Source: Terriglobia bacterium
GTDB lineage: Bacteria; Acidobacteriota; Terriglobia; Acidiferrales; UBA7541
Length of the DNA stretch: 64,000 nucleotides
NCBI GenBank assembly: GCA_020072785.1
Contig: JAIQGG010000001.1
Location: 702,581 to 766,580 of the forward strand
Direction of reading: 5' to 3'
The notes beneath the pieces were generated by a model, which saw nothing but the letters and a program-made list of their open reading frames with translations, was not told where the DNA came from and did no database searches. Position numbers and translations under genes: made by a program. Below, piece by piece: positions 8,564 through 17,806 of this stretch. Positions within the stretch are counted from its first letter, which is position 1; every line of letters starts with the position of its first letter.

Positions 8564-10237
8564 ATGACGAACCGGGGGCGGTTCAGTCCTGAGAAACGGG
8601 ACAGAGATCTACGCGCTGGGAACACCCGTCAACTGCAAGGGCTCGCGCTACTGGGACTGGCTGTATTGCTGCCACTGGTGGTTCTGAGCGGTTGCGTCGG
8701 CGTGGCCGGCCAGGGGGTGAATCCAGCGGGGGGGCAGGCCGTGATTCAGGCCAGTCCTGCAACTGTAAATTTTGGAAATGTGACCGTGGGGACGAAAAGC
8801 AGTTTGCCAGTTACGCTGAGCAATACAGGCGGTAGCGACCTTACGATTTCGGTGCTCACGCTGAGCGGCGCGTCCTTCAGCGTCTCGGGAATTGCGGCGC
8901 CCAAGACCATTTCTGCCGGGCAGTCGGCCACGATGAACGTGACCTACGCGCCATCGAGTGCGGGGAGCAACTCCGGGTCCATTGTGATCACCAGCAATGA
9001 TTCGAAGTCTCCTGCGACAATTGCGCTTTCGGGAACGGCAACGACCGCGTCTGTGGGGCAACTTACGCTGAGCCCGGCCAGCCTGAATTTCGGGAACGTG
9101 AACGTGGGCGGCAGCAGCACGCTCACCTCGACATTGACCAATTCCGGGCAGGCTGCCGCCAACATTTCGCAGGTGAACGTTACGGGGACCGGTTTTACGG
9201 TAAGCGGCCTGACAGTTCCGGCGACTTTGAATCCGGGGAATTCCGTGACGTTGCAGGTGAAGTACGCGCCGGGGTCGGCAGGAGCGGCGAGCGGCAGCGT
9301 GTCCATCATCAGCGATGCACAGGGCTCGCCGACGACCCTCGCGCTATCCGGCACCGGCCTGCAGCCCGGGCTGAGTCTGTTGCCGGCGAGCATCAGTTTT
9401 GGCAATGTCGTCGTGGGCATGATCAATTCCCAGACGGTAAAGATCACGAACAGCGGGAACGCCAGTCTGACGATTTCCCAGGCCACCCTGACGGGCAGTG
9501 GTTTCAGCACCAGCGGGCTGACCACGCCGCTCACGCTGGCGGCAGGACAGGCCAGCACGTTTACGGTGCTGTTCGCACCGGCGGCGGCAGGCAGCGTGAG
9601 CGGAAGCCTTGCGCTGACCAGCAACGCGCCGAACTCTCCGGCTTCGATTCCGCTGAGCGGCAGCGGCGTTGCCGCCACCTATACGCTATCGGTCAGTCCG
9701 ACCAGCTTGAGCTTCGGCAACGTCAACACGGGCAGCTCGGCTTCGCAGAGCGTCAGCATCGCGAACACCGGGAACTCGAACGTGACCATTTCGCAGATCA
9801 GCGTGTCCGGCGCAGGCTTTTCTGCAACCGGCGTGGGCGTCCCGGTTACGCTTTCGCCGTCGCAGAAGGTAACGCTGACCATACAATTCAGCCCGTCCGT
9901 GGCCGGAAGCGTAAGCGGGACGATCTCCGTGGTGAGCAATGCCAGCGGATCGCCGGCGGTGATTTCCGCGAGCGGAACGGGTGTGACTCCGACGGTGGCC
10001 CATTCCGTGGCCCTGACGTGGAATGCCAGCAGCTCGACGATCTCCGGCTATAACGTGTACCGCAGCACGGTGAGCGGAAGTTCTTACGCCAAGGTCAGCT
10101 CGACGCTAGTCACCGGATTGACCTACACGGATGGGACCGTTCAGAGCGCCCTGACCTACTACTATGTGACGACGGCGGTAGATGCCAGCGGCAACGAGAG
10201 CGCCTATTCCAACGAAGCACAGGCCGTCATTCCGTAG
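8564..10237 (+). CDS. HYDIN-repeat (choice-of-anchor D) lipoprotein with Fn3 domain
   Basis: Exported surface protein, 557 aa. The start at 8564 follows a strong GGGAGG site. A membrane stretch (about 24-42) ends in the lipobox LSGC (C44), so it should be a lipoprotein. Four tandem immunoglobulin-like ASPM/SPD-2/HYDIN repeats of about 100 residues follow, each starting with an SFGNV-type motif and ending in LSGTG. A fibronectin type III domain (SVALTWNASSSTISGYNVYR) closes the protein. Such proteins are typical of Acidobacteriota cell surfaces; their ligands are unknown. A shorter paralogue with two repeats and the same Fn3 end is encoded in opposite orientation at 18902, so the pair faces inward around the rhamnose/exosortase block. 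Probable role: adhesion or matrix scaffold. Confidence 0.9.
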   Translation: MTNRGRFSPEKRDRDLRAGNTRQLQGLALLGLAVLLPLVVLSGCVGVAGQGVNPAGGQAVIQASPATVNFGNVTVGTKSSLPVTLSNTGGSDLTISVLTLSGASFSVSGIAAPKTISAGQSATMNVTYAPSSAGSNSGSIVITSNDSKSPATIALSGTATTASVGQLTLSPASLNFGNVNVGGSSTLTSTLTNSGQAAANISQVNVTGTGFTVSGLTVPATLNPGNSVTLQVKYAPGSAGAASGSVSIISDAQGSPTTLALSGTGLQPGLSLLPASISFGNVVVGMINSQTVKITNSGNASLTISQATLTGSGFSTSGLTTPLTLAAGQASTFTVLFAPAAAGSVSGSLALTSNAPNSPASIPLSGSGVAATYTLSVSPTSLSFGNVNTGSSASQSVSIANTGNSNVTISQISVSGAGFSATGVGVPVTLSPSQKVTLTIQFSPSVAGSVSGTISVVSNASGSPAVISASGTGVTPTVAHSVALTWNASSSTISGYNVYRSTVSGSSYAKVSSTLVTGLTYTDGTVQSALTYYYVTTAVDASGNESAYSNEAQAVIP

Positions 10238-10248
10238 CCTTTAATGGT

Positions 10249-10749
10249 CTACGCTTCTTCCCGCGCTGCGTCTGCCGGTGCTGCGGGAGGGGCTGGGGAG
10301 CGCCACTTGCGCAGGGCGTAGAGCCAGACCAGGACTTGTGCAAGCAGGGCCCCGGTGGCATCGATGGCCACGTCGCGCGGCCGGGCTCCGCGCAGCGGCA
10401 CGAACGACTGGTGCCACTCGTCGAGACCGGCGTAGGCGACGGCGATGGTCAGAGTCGCGAGAGCCCAGTTCAGGCGCCAGCCCGTCCGGCCTGCGCGCAC
10501 CCCGCGAAACACCAGAATGCTGAACAATCCGAATTCGCTTACGTGCGCCAGCTTGCGGATGCCGACATGCATCAGGTGCAGGGTGTGCCGCGTGGCCCAC
10601 GGAAAGAGCCAGTGCAGGAAGGGAATCAGGATGCTCCCTGTCTCCTCCGCGCTGAAATAGTGCGTGGAGAAAACAGAAATCAGGATGGCGGCGAGAATCG
10701 CTGGGATCCAATAGGTGAAGCGAGATTGTCTCTCAGAGTAATCAATCAT
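10249..10749 (-). CDS. VanZ family membrane protein
   Basis: 166 aa integral membrane protein with about four hydrophobic segments. The VanZ signature is clear: RKLAHVSEFGLF in the middle and DEWHQSFVPLRGARPRDVAIDATGA in the C-terminal half. Characterised VanZ gives low-level teicoplanin resistance by an unknown mechanism. Homologues beside polysaccharide and exosortase genes are common and have no defined role. The stop codon lies 12 bases from that of the convergent lipoprotein gene. The C-terminus ends in a short Ala/Pro-rich tail. Confidence 0.88.
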   Translation of the reverse strand: MIDYSERQSRFTYWIPAILAAILISVFSTHYFSAEETGSILIPFLHWLFPWATRHTLHLMHVGIRKLAHVSEFGLFSILVFRGVRAGRTGWRLNWALATLTIAVAYAGLDEWHQSFVPLRGARPRDVAIDATGALLAQVLVWLYALRKWRSPAPPAAPADAAREEA

Positions 10750-10857
10750 CGGTCGTGTCCCGGCTATGGCACCCAGTCTTCCCGGCGCAGATTACTGGCA
10801 GCGCGCTGTGTTGCGTTCGGCAAATCCTGGAATGGCGAACCAGGGGAAGCCGATCCC

Positions 10858-11712
10858 TCAAGTTAGCTTACCCTGTTCCCGCAATTCTTTCAGGTAAGCG
10901 GCCAGGGCGTCACGCCAGTGGCGCAAGCGCAGGCCGCGGGCATGCAAGCTGGCCGGGGAAAGCACGGAGTAGGCCGGCCGTCTTGCCGGGCGCGCAGTTT
11001 CCGCCGTCGTAGTGGGCAGCACGGAGACCGAGGCGCGGCCGGCTTGGCGGAGAATTTCGCGGGCAAATTCGAACCAGGAGCAGGATCCTTCGTTGGTCAC
11101 GTGCAAGGTTCCGCGGGCATCGCTGCGCACGAGGTCGCGGATGGCCTGCGCCAAATCGCGGGTAAAGGTCGGCGAACCTACCTGATCGGCGACGACGGTC
11201 AATTCCGGCCGGGAATCCGCGGCGCGCAGGATCTTTTCCGGAAAGCACACACCCGATGCGCCGAACAGCCAGGAAGTGCGGGCGATGCACCAATTGATGT
11301 GGTTCTCGCGCACGGCCTTTTCCCCCGCGGCCTTGGATTGTCCGTAGACGTTGAGAGGCGCAATCGGATCCTCCGGTTCGTAGGGGCGCGTCGCGGTGCC
11401 GTCAAAGAGATAGTCGGTGCTGACGAAGAACAGGCGCGAGCCGCATGCCTGCGCGGCGCGGGCCACGTTTTCGGCGCCGGCGGCGTTCACCGCAAAGGCC
11501 TGCTCCGGATTGCGCTCGCTCCCGTCGACATCGGTATAGGCCGCTGTCAGGACGGTCCAGTCCGGGCGTGTGCGGGCAAGCAGGCTGCGCACCTGCTGCG
11601 GATCGCGGATATCGGCGTCTTGCGAGGTCGCGGGAATCACCTCGTCCGTCTTCCATTCCTGCAGAAGATCGGTTCCGAGCATCCCCCGCGCACCAATGAT
11701 GAGAATGCGCAT
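10858..11712 (-). CDS. rfbD: dTDP-4-dehydrorhamnose reductase
   Basis: Last step of dTDP-L-rhamnose synthesis: NADPH-dependent reduction of dTDP-4-dehydro-L-rhamnose. 284 aa, the usual length. An N-terminal Rossmann motif IIGARGMLG is followed by AAYTDVDGSE, STDYLFDG and the catalytic YGQSK (YxxxK). RTSWLFG is also characteristic. It overlaps no gene; its start is six bases past the end of the epimerase gene, so rfbC-rfbD form an operon on the minus strand. The other two pathway genes lie 44 kb away at 55979-57807. Confidence 0.95.
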   Translation of the reverse strand: MRILIIGARGMLGTDLLQEWKTDEVIPATSQDADIRDPQQVRSLLARTRPDWTVLTAAYTDVDGSERNPEQAFAVNAAGAENVARAAQACGSRLFFVSTDYLFDGTATRPYEPEDPIAPLNVYGQSKAAGEKAVRENHINWCIARTSWLFGASGVCFPEKILRAADSRPELTVVADQVGSPTFTRDLAQAIRDLVRSDARGTLHVTNEGSCSWFEFAREILRQAGRASVSVLPTTTAETARPARRPAYSVLSPASLHARGLRLRHWRDALAAYLKELREQGKLT

Positions 11713-11717
11713 TGGAT

Positions 11718-12329
11718 TTACTTGTGCTGGGTTTCCCAGTCATAGGCGATGTCCGGATGATTGTAGGGCAAGCGGAGCTCGTCCGCGGGATTGTAGTGGC
11801 GGTCGGTCATATAGAGAAGCTGGATGGCGTCCATGCCCAGCGCCTTGTAGCCATGTCCGACCCCCGGGGGAATCAGGATTTGCCAAGGGCGAAAGCGTCC
11901 GACATAGAGCGTATTAATCAAGCCAAAGGTTTTCGACTGGCGGCGCAAGTCGTAGAGGAAGACCTGGAGCATGCCGATGACAGGGGCCCACAGATCGGTC
12001 TGTTCGCAATGATAGTGAATGGCTTTGATGGTGCCGGGGTAGGTCAGCGTGAACGACACCTGAATCTTGCGCGTGGCGTCCGGCACCATATTCGTGGCGA
12101 GCCCTTTGCCGAGCCGCGCGATTTCGGTAAAAAAGCCGCGGTCGTCGGGAAAAATCTGGAGCGGCTCGATGCGCACGCCGTCAATCAGATCCGCCGAGTC
12201 GTGCTTGGCGATCACCTTGCCGAGCGTCTTTTCGGAACGCTTGAGAATCGCCAGCTCGATACCATTGCGGGTGCCGAGCGAGACGATGCCCTCTGCACTC
12301 TTCTGTGTTGCGGATGGTTCAGCCGCCAT
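11718..12329 (-). CDS. rfbC: dTDP-4-dehydrorhamnose 3,5-epimerase-like protein (divergent)
   Basis: Cupin-fold sugar epimerase, 203 aa. The catalytic histidine region reads IKAIHYHCEQTD instead of the usual LRGLHYQ, so the substrate-binding arginine is replaced by lysine. The YDLR strand, IPPGVGHGYKAL and LLYMTDRHYNP (catalytic tyrosine region) are kept. About 45 extra N-terminal residues precede the RIEPLQIFPDDRGFFTE core. Position next to rfbD supports a rhamnose role. The replaced motif leaves open a 3-epimerase or related activity giving another deoxy sugar. It is transcribed with rfbD on the minus strand, upstream of it. Confidence 0.85.
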   Translation of the reverse strand: MAAEPSATQKSAEGIVSLGTRNGIELAILKRSEKTLGKVIAKHDSADLIDGVRIEPLQIFPDDRGFFTEIARLGKGLATNMVPDATRKIQVSFTLTYPGTIKAIHYHCEQTDLWAPVIGMLQVFLYDLRRQSKTFGLINTLYVGRFRPWQILIPPGVGHGYKALGMDAIQLLYMTDRHYNPADELRLPYNHPDIAYDWETQHK

Positions 12330-12388
12330 GTGCGTGCCTCTCTCGAAAGGATTCTGAAAGTCTTCCCGGAATCACTCGCCGGGCCAAG

Positions 12389-14677
12389 TTATCTGCCGGA
12401 GCTCTGTCCTAGGGCTCGGCGGGCGTTCTCGGCGATGAAAGAATTTGGATCGAGGCTGACGGCCATCTCGAATTCCGCGCGCGCCCGCCCGGGCTTGTTC
12501 AGTTTCTGATAGATCAACCCGAGATGGTAGCGGTAGGCCGCATTGGCGGGGGCCTGCCTAACGGCTTCTTCGAGCAGCTGCGCAGCCAGCGAAAAAGCGC
12601 CGTTGTGGTAGTAGGCCCAGCCCAGGGTGTCGGCGGAATTCGGCAGGCTGGGCAGGCCGCGGCGCGCGATTTGCGCGAGCGACAGGGCGACGTTGACGTT
12701 GCCGCCGTGTTCCAGCAACAGGTAGGCCAGATTGTTGGCCGCAAATGCGTCGTCTGGCTGGATCGAAAGCGCCTTTTGGTAAAGCGACTGCGCCTGCTGC
12801 CAGTTGCCCTTGGCTTCGAAGAGACTGCCTTGCGCGACATAGAGTCGCACATTGGATGGTGCCAGCTTGAGGGCCCGCTGGTAGCTGGAGATGGCCTGCT
12901 CGGCCTCGCCGCGGGACGCCTGGACGTCTGCGAGGAGAATTGCTGCATTCGAATTGCTGGAATCGAGCTGCACAGAGCGGGCCAGCGCCTGTTCGGCTTC
13001 CGCAGGCATTTTGTTCGTGAATTGCGCCTGGCCGAGCAGAAAATACAGGGCCGCATTTTCCGGCCTGCGCGCGATCTGCGCTTGGATCTTCTGAATGGCA
13101 TCCGCAGGCCGTTTCCGGCGGAGATCGAGGTCCACGAGGCCGCGCAGCGCTTCCAGGGAGTCCGGTTCGTGAGTCAGCGCTTGGCGGTAAAACGATTCCG
13201 CTTCGTTCCAGCGTTTTTGCCGGGCGCGCAGCAGGCCGAGCTGTACATAGCCGAGGGCGCCCTGCGGGGCAAGCTCGACCAGGCGGTGGAAGTCGGCTTC
13301 TGCCGCAGCGGCGTCCCCTTCGTTGAATCTTGCGGTGGCATGAAACAGATACCCCTCGGCGGCCGCTGGTGCAATCTTCCTGAGCTGATCGCCGGCCGAT
13401 TCGAGCGCATTCCAATCCTGGCGCTGCATGGCGCTATAGCCCAGCGCGCGCCAGGCTTCGGAAAGGTCAGGGCGCAAGCGCACGGCTTCGTGCCATTCGC
13501 TTTCTGCCTGGCTGGAATTCCCCTGGCCTTGAAATGCAAGACCCAGCTGATAGTGGCCTGCCGCATTGTCCGGAGCGTACTTGACGGCCTGCTGCAGCGT
13601 GGCGACGGCCTCGGCAAAGTTTTTCTGCTGCACCTGAATCTGCCCCCGCAGAACGAGCGCGGTCGCGTCCTGCGGCTCCTTTTTGAGGATATCGTCATTG
13701 AGTTGCGCGGCTTCGGCGATGCGCTGGGTCAAAATGAGGAGCTCGATGTACGTTTTCTTGAGCGGAAGGTCCTTCGGATGCGCTGCGGACAAGGCAGCAA
13801 ATTCGGCGAGGGCCTTGGCCTGATCATTCCGGCGAAGATAGTAGTCGCCGAGCATGCGGTATGCAGCAGGATCGTCCGGCAATTGCTGTTTGGCATCGGC
13901 CAGAACTTTCTCCGCGAGATCGTTCTTTCCCTGCATGGCGTACAAGCCCGCCAGGGCCGCGCGGGGAAGAGCATTCTTTGGAGCGAGAGTGATAGCGGAT
14001 TGCACTTGTTCTTCCGCCTCCGCCCAGCGCTGCTGCCGCTCGTACAAATTCCCCAGGGCCATGAGGGGAGCAAGTGAGCCTGGCTCCAGTGTATGTGCTT
14101 TTTGAAGATGTGTTTCGGCGTCCGGAAGTGCGCCGGCCCTCTCCTCGATCAGGGCCAGATTGAGGTAGGGGAGGGAACGCTCGGGAGCCATGCGCACCGC
14201 GTCGTTGGCTTCCTGCAGCGCGTCCTGCAAATTTCCAAGCGCGGCATCCGCATTGGAAAGGAGAATTTGCGCTTCGAAGTGCGCAGGATTGCTGCGCAGG
14301 ATCAGTACGGCCTGCTCTTTGGCCTCCTGCTTCTTCCCGCCCGTGAGGAGGAGTTGGCCGAGATCGAGTTGTGCGGCCCAGTTATCCGGCTGAAAATGAA
14401 CGGTGCGCAGAAGTTCCTGGTATGCCCCTGCCGCGTTGCCTTGCTGGAGAAAGCACTGTGCCATCTTGTAGTGCGCTTCGGCGTAACGCGGGTCGAGCTG
14501 CAAGGCCCGGGAGAAAGAGATGATGGCTTCCGGGTATCTGCCGCGATCAAAATCCTGGCTTCCCTGGTGGAAGTACCTCTGCTTGCGTGTATTGACGTCC
14601 CGCGAGCAACCACCACCCAGTGCGCCGGCGAGAAGAAACAGCCCTAAGAACAGACCTAGCTTTGTCGTACGCTGCAT
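12389..14677 (-). CDS. PrsT-like TPR repeat lipoprotein (PEP-CTERM system)
   Basis: 762 aa. An N-terminal signal ends in the lipobox GGGC (C24), so it is anchored in a membrane. The rest is a continuous array of about twenty tetratricopeptide repeats (for example YAEAHYKMAQCFLQQGNAAGAYQELL), expected to form a superhelical scaffold. Length and architecture match the PEP-CTERM/exosortase-associated TPR protein PrsT (TIGR02917). It lies between the rfbCD operon and the wzz/tyrosine-kinase pair and near the exosortase gene, consistent with assembly of the export complex. No sign of truncation. Confidence 0.85.
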   Translation of the reverse strand: MQRTTKLGLFLGLFLLAGALGGGCSRDVNTRKQRYFHQGSQDFDRGRYPEAIISFSRALQLDPRYAEAHYKMAQCFLQQGNAAGAYQELLRTVHFQPDNWAAQLDLGQLLLTGGKKQEAKEQAVLILRSNPAHFEAQILLSNADAALGNLQDALQEANDAVRMAPERSLPYLNLALIEERAGALPDAETHLQKAHTLEPGSLAPLMALGNLYERQQRWAEAEEQVQSAITLAPKNALPRAALAGLYAMQGKNDLAEKVLADAKQQLPDDPAAYRMLGDYYLRRNDQAKALAEFAALSAAHPKDLPLKKTYIELLILTQRIAEAAQLNDDILKKEPQDATALVLRGQIQVQQKNFAEAVATLQQAVKYAPDNAAGHYQLGLAFQGQGNSSQAESEWHEAVRLRPDLSEAWRALGYSAMQRQDWNALESAGDQLRKIAPAAAEGYLFHATARFNEGDAAAAEADFHRLVELAPQGALGYVQLGLLRARQKRWNEAESFYRQALTHEPDSLEALRGLVDLDLRRKRPADAIQKIQAQIARRPENAALYFLLGQAQFTNKMPAEAEQALARSVQLDSSNSNAAILLADVQASRGEAEQAISSYQRALKLAPSNVRLYVAQGSLFEAKGNWQQAQSLYQKALSIQPDDAFAANNLAYLLLEHGGNVNVALSLAQIARRGLPSLPNSADTLGWAYYHNGAFSLAAQLLEEAVRQAPANAAYRYHLGLIYQKLNKPGRARAEFEMAVSLDPNSFIAENARRALGQSSGR

Positions 14678-15181
14678 ATGCCTCAGGAAGAGTGCTACGC
14701 AAACTTTTCCTCTTCAAAATACTGAGAGATGCAATTTTGCACCCTGAAACCAAGGAATTGCCAGCTCGTTCTCAAAACAGACGTATATAACAGATAATAA
14801 AGGCATTAAATGCTGGTCACCGGACTTTCTGCCATGATTCAGGGAGGCTTTGGAATTCTAGATACCGATCAAATGCCAGGAAAAGGCAAATTCAATGGAC
14901 AATGTGGATAGAATAGTTCCACTTCATGGCCGGATTATAGCTGCAGGATAGGCAAGAATTTGACTATGCCGATCACGTTTGCGCCGATTACTTCATGATA
15001 ATAAAAGACATGGATTGATTTTCAGAGTCTAGGCAAGCTTTGCTTTCTTGGCAAGGCCCGTGCTTTAGTCTCTCTCGTAGCGACCTGTGTCTCGGTAGTA
15101 GAATGTCCAGAGGCACTGGAAGCGGGAATTCATCCCGCTCTTTGAAGAGCGGCGTTCGGGAAGGGCAGGAGCGAGGTAACG
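14678..15181. other. Divergent intergenic region, prsT-like and wzz-like genes
   Basis: AT-rich 504-base region between divergent operons with no coding frame. It holds the sigma-54 candidate at 15047. A small dyad GTGGA-N9-TCCAC (14904-14922) lies about 130 bases upstream of it, a usual activator-site distance. On the minus strand a perfect TTGCA -12 element (14731) has a poor -24 partner, so I do not call it a promoter. Confidence 0.5.
15047..15066 (+). promoter_or_regulatory. Sigma-54 promoter candidate for the wzz/tyrosine-kinase operon
   Basis: TTGGCAAG (seven of eight consensus bases) and GTGCT (four of five) have exact GG-N10-GC spacing, GG at 15050-15051 and GC at 15062-15063. Predicted start near 15075 leaves a leader of about 105 bases to the ATG at 15182. 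Confidence 0.55.
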
Positions 15182-16693
15182 ATGGTCCGGAACGGCGAAA
15201 TCAGCATTGGCGATGCGAAGAGGGTCCTCCGGGGCTACTGGTGGATTTTGCCTATCACCTCCGTGGGCTGCGCGGTTCTTGCGCTGGCGGCCGCGCTGAT
15301 GCTGCCGAAGCGCTATACCTCGGGGACGATGGTCCTGGTCGAACAACCGACAGTGTCGTCAGATTATGTGAAACCCGTGGTTACCGAAGACCTCAATCAT
15401 CGTCTGGCATCGATGAAGGAACAGATTCTCAGCCGCACACGTCTAGAGCCGATTATCGAAAAGTTCGATCTGTATGCCGTGGACCGCGACCGTGTGCACA
15501 TGGACGATCTTGTGGAGCGCTTGCGCTCAGCGGTGACGATTCCCCCGATGGAGCCTATGCCAGGAACGCAGAACCGCCAATTGCCGGGTTTCTACGTCAA
15601 CGTCACCTTTGATAATCCCCAGATCGCGCAACAGATTTGCACGGAAATCACCTCGATGTTTCTGGAGCAGAACTCCCGGGAGCGCGAACAGCAGGCTTCG
15701 CGGACCACTTCCTTCCTCAGCCGGCAATTGGACGAAGCCAAGGCCAAGCTGGACGCACAGGATGCCAAGCTGGCCCAGTTCAAGCGGCAATATCTGGGCT
15801 CGCTTCCTGACGAAGAACAGACCAATCTCAGCCTACTCCTGGGAATGAACTCCCAACTCGAAGCCAACACCCAGGCGTTGAGCCGGGCACAACAGGACAA
15901 GGTCTTCAATGAGTCCTTGCTTGGTCAGCAGGAAGCTATCTGGAAGGCCGCGCAGTCCGGACAGAGTCCAGAGACGACCGAACAGCAGCTCAACGCGCTG
16001 CAGGAACAGCTGACCGCTCTGCAGGCACGCTACACGCCGGAGCATCCGGATGTCATCAAGATCCAAAGCCAGATCGATGAATTGAAGAAGCGCATGGCCC
16101 AGACTCCCAAGACGAAAGATGTGGAGAATAAGGCCGCGCAGCTAGCCCCCAGCGAGCCGCCCCAGCTGCAGCAACTCCGCGCCAAACGGCGGCAGGATGA
16201 ATTGAACATCGCCGATCTCACCCGCCGGCAGGGACAGATCCAGGAGCAGATCCGCATCCTGCAGGGACGCGTGCAGGCCAGCCCGATGGTGGAGCAGCAG
16301 TATAAGGAATTGACGCGGAACTATCAGAGCGCACTGGATTTCTACAATGATCTTCTGAAAAAGCGTGAACAATCCGCAATGGCCACGGATCTCGAACACC
16401 AGCAGGAGAGCGAGCAATTTCGCGTGTACGATCCGCCCAGCCTGCCGGATAAACCTTCCTTTCCGAAGAAGACCTATTTTGCGGGTGGCGGGTTGGGGGC
16501 GGGGCTAGCCCTGGGGTTGGGCATCCTGTTCGTAATCGCGGTGAGCGACAAGGCGATGTATACCGGGCAGGATGTGGAGCTCTGCTTGAAGGTTCCGGTT
16601 CTCGCGCTGGTTCCGAGATTGGAGACAGCTTCTGCCCCGGGAGGCATAACCGGAACGGTCGGAAGTACCTATCCGGCGGGCAAGAAGATCTGA
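15182..16693 (+). CDS. Wzz/GumC-type polysaccharide chain length determinant
   Basis: Inner-membrane co-polymerase that sets polymer length and couples to export, 503 aa. There are two transmembrane segments, about residues 22-40 (WWILPITSVGCAVLALAAAL) and 418-440 (glycine-rich, PKKTYFAGGGLGAGLALGLG). A long periplasmic coiled-coil (about 170-400) lies between them. The proline-rich motif before the second segment (PPSLPDKPSFP) is typical of the Wzz family. It matches the exosortase-associated chain-length protein group (TIGR03007). A GGAG-type site precedes the ATG. The tyrosine kinase follows 36 bases downstream as a separate protein, the arrangement of Wzc split into two genes. Confidence 0.93.
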   Translation: MVRNGEISIGDAKRVLRGYWWILPITSVGCAVLALAAALMLPKRYTSGTMVLVEQPTVSSDYVKPVVTEDLNHRLASMKEQILSRTRLEPIIEKFDLYAVDRDRVHMDDLVERLRSAVTIPPMEPMPGTQNRQLPGFYVNVTFDNPQIAQQICTEITSMFLEQNSREREQQASRTTSFLSRQLDEAKAKLDAQDAKLAQFKRQYLGSLPDEEQTNLSLLLGMNSQLEANTQALSRAQQDKVFNESLLGQQEAIWKAAQSGQSPETTEQQLNALQEQLTALQARYTPEHPDVIKIQSQIDELKKRMAQTPKTKDVENKAAQLAPSEPPQLQQLRAKRRQDELNIADLTRRQGQIQEQIRILQGRVQASPMVEQQYKELTRNYQSALDFYNDLLKKREQSAMATDLEHQQESEQFRVYDPPSLPDKPSFPKKTYFAGGGLGAGLALGLGILFVIAVSDKAMYTGQDVELCLKVPVLALVPRLETASAPGGITGTVGSTYPAGKKI

Positions 16694-16729
16694 ACGGGAC
16701 ATGCAGGGGAGCAGTTCTTTGAGGAAACG

Positions 16730-17638
16730 ATGAGCCGGATTCACGAAGCACTGAAGAAGGCAGCACAAGAAAGATCGTCGCAGTTGGCGACCGGCGTGGT
16801 GCCGGATCTTTCCGGGCTTGGGGCCGATATACAGCGGCCGGTGGTTCCCCCGGCCGCGGTGTCGGAGGCGGCGGCCGCGGATCTCCGCGCGGCCGCGGAT
16901 TTGCCGTTCCTGCGTTTCGAGGAACTCACTAGGCGTTGTGCTCGCCCCACGTGGCACTTCGATCCGCGGATGAGCGTTTTTCATGGCGCGACCGTTGAAA
17001 AGATCGCTGCAGAGCATTTCCGCACGCTGCGCTCCCGCCTCTATCAGATTGCAGGTATTCAGCCGCTGCGCCGGGTCCTGGTAACGAGCAGCGTGGCCGG
17101 GGAAGGAAAGACATTTGTGGCTGCGAATCTTGCGCAGTCCATTGTGCGGCAGCCTGAACGGCGAGTACTGCTGATCGATGCTGATTTGCGGGTACCCACT
17201 CTGCATCAGGCGTTAGGTGCGCCCAGCACTCCGGGATTAACCGAATTTCTCCGCGGCGAAGCGGATGAATACGCGGTGATCCAGAAAGGCACGGAGGGGA
17301 ATCTCTGCTTCATTCCCGGTGGCAGCCTGGTGTCCAACCCCAGTGAATTGCTTCTGAGCGATCGCATGGCGCAACTGCTGGACCTGGTAACCCCTGTTTT
17401 TGACTGGATCATTCTCGATTCGCCGCCGACATTGCCCGTACACGATGCCAGCATGCTGGCTGATCGTTGCGATGGCGTGCTGTTTGTGGTGGGCGCGGGG
17501 AGCACGGATTACGAGGTAGCGGAAAAGGCCATCGCGGAATTTCGCGAAAAGAACCTGCTGGGCGCGATCCTCAACCGCACCTCCGATAGAGATTCCTACG
17601 GCGGGTATTACGGCTATAGGCGAAGAGAGAACAAATAG
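16730..17638 (+). CDS. Bacterial tyrosine autokinase of the exopolysaccharide system
   Basis: Cytoplasmic BY-kinase (CpsD/Wzc-C type), 302 aa. The N-terminus MSRIHEALKKA is typical of the exosortase-associated group. An EHFRTLRSRL segment precedes Walker A SSVAGEGKT (120-128), Walker A' VLLIDADLR and Walker B WIILDSPP. The C-terminus carries a tyrosine cluster (Y290, Y293, Y294, Y296 in DSYGGYYGYRRR), the expected autophosphorylation sites, shorter than in E. coli Wzc. It should act with the preceding chain-length protein, cycling phosphorylation to control polymerisation. Confidence 0.95.
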   Translation: MSRIHEALKKAAQERSSQLATGVVPDLSGLGADIQRPVVPPAAVSEAAAADLRAAADLPFLRFEELTRRCARPTWHFDPRMSVFHGATVEKIAAEHFRTLRSRLYQIAGIQPLRRVLVTSSVAGEGKTFVAANLAQSIVRQPERRVLLIDADLRVPTLHQALGAPSTPGLTEFLRGEADEYAVIQKGTEGNLCFIPGGSLVSNPSELLLSDRMAQLLDLVTPVFDWIILDSPPTLPVHDASMLADRCDGVLFVVGAGSTDYEVAEKAIAEFREKNLLGAILNRTSDRDSYGGYYGYRRRENK

Positions 17639-17806
17639 CCCGATTCCCGGTCTGGATTGCAGCGCGAAGAACTGTCCTGACTTAAGCTCTGGAACTATCC
17701 TCCAAGCGGCATGCCGGGGATGCAGGAGTGGGTGTGCGCCAGGCGCGCGCGGCTGTCTCTCCCATATCTAATACAACTCTCTGAAAATAAAAGCCTTGTT
17801 CTAAAT

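Noticed and set aside
8828-10181. Two further GGCGGTAG cores (8828 and 10174)
   Set aside because: Both lie inside the lipoprotein coding sequence, not in a leader, and are expected by chance at this length.
14729-14748. Possible sigma-54 promoter upstream of the PrsT-like gene on the minus strand
   Set aside because: The -12 element is perfect TTGCA and spacing is right, but only three of eight -24 bases match.
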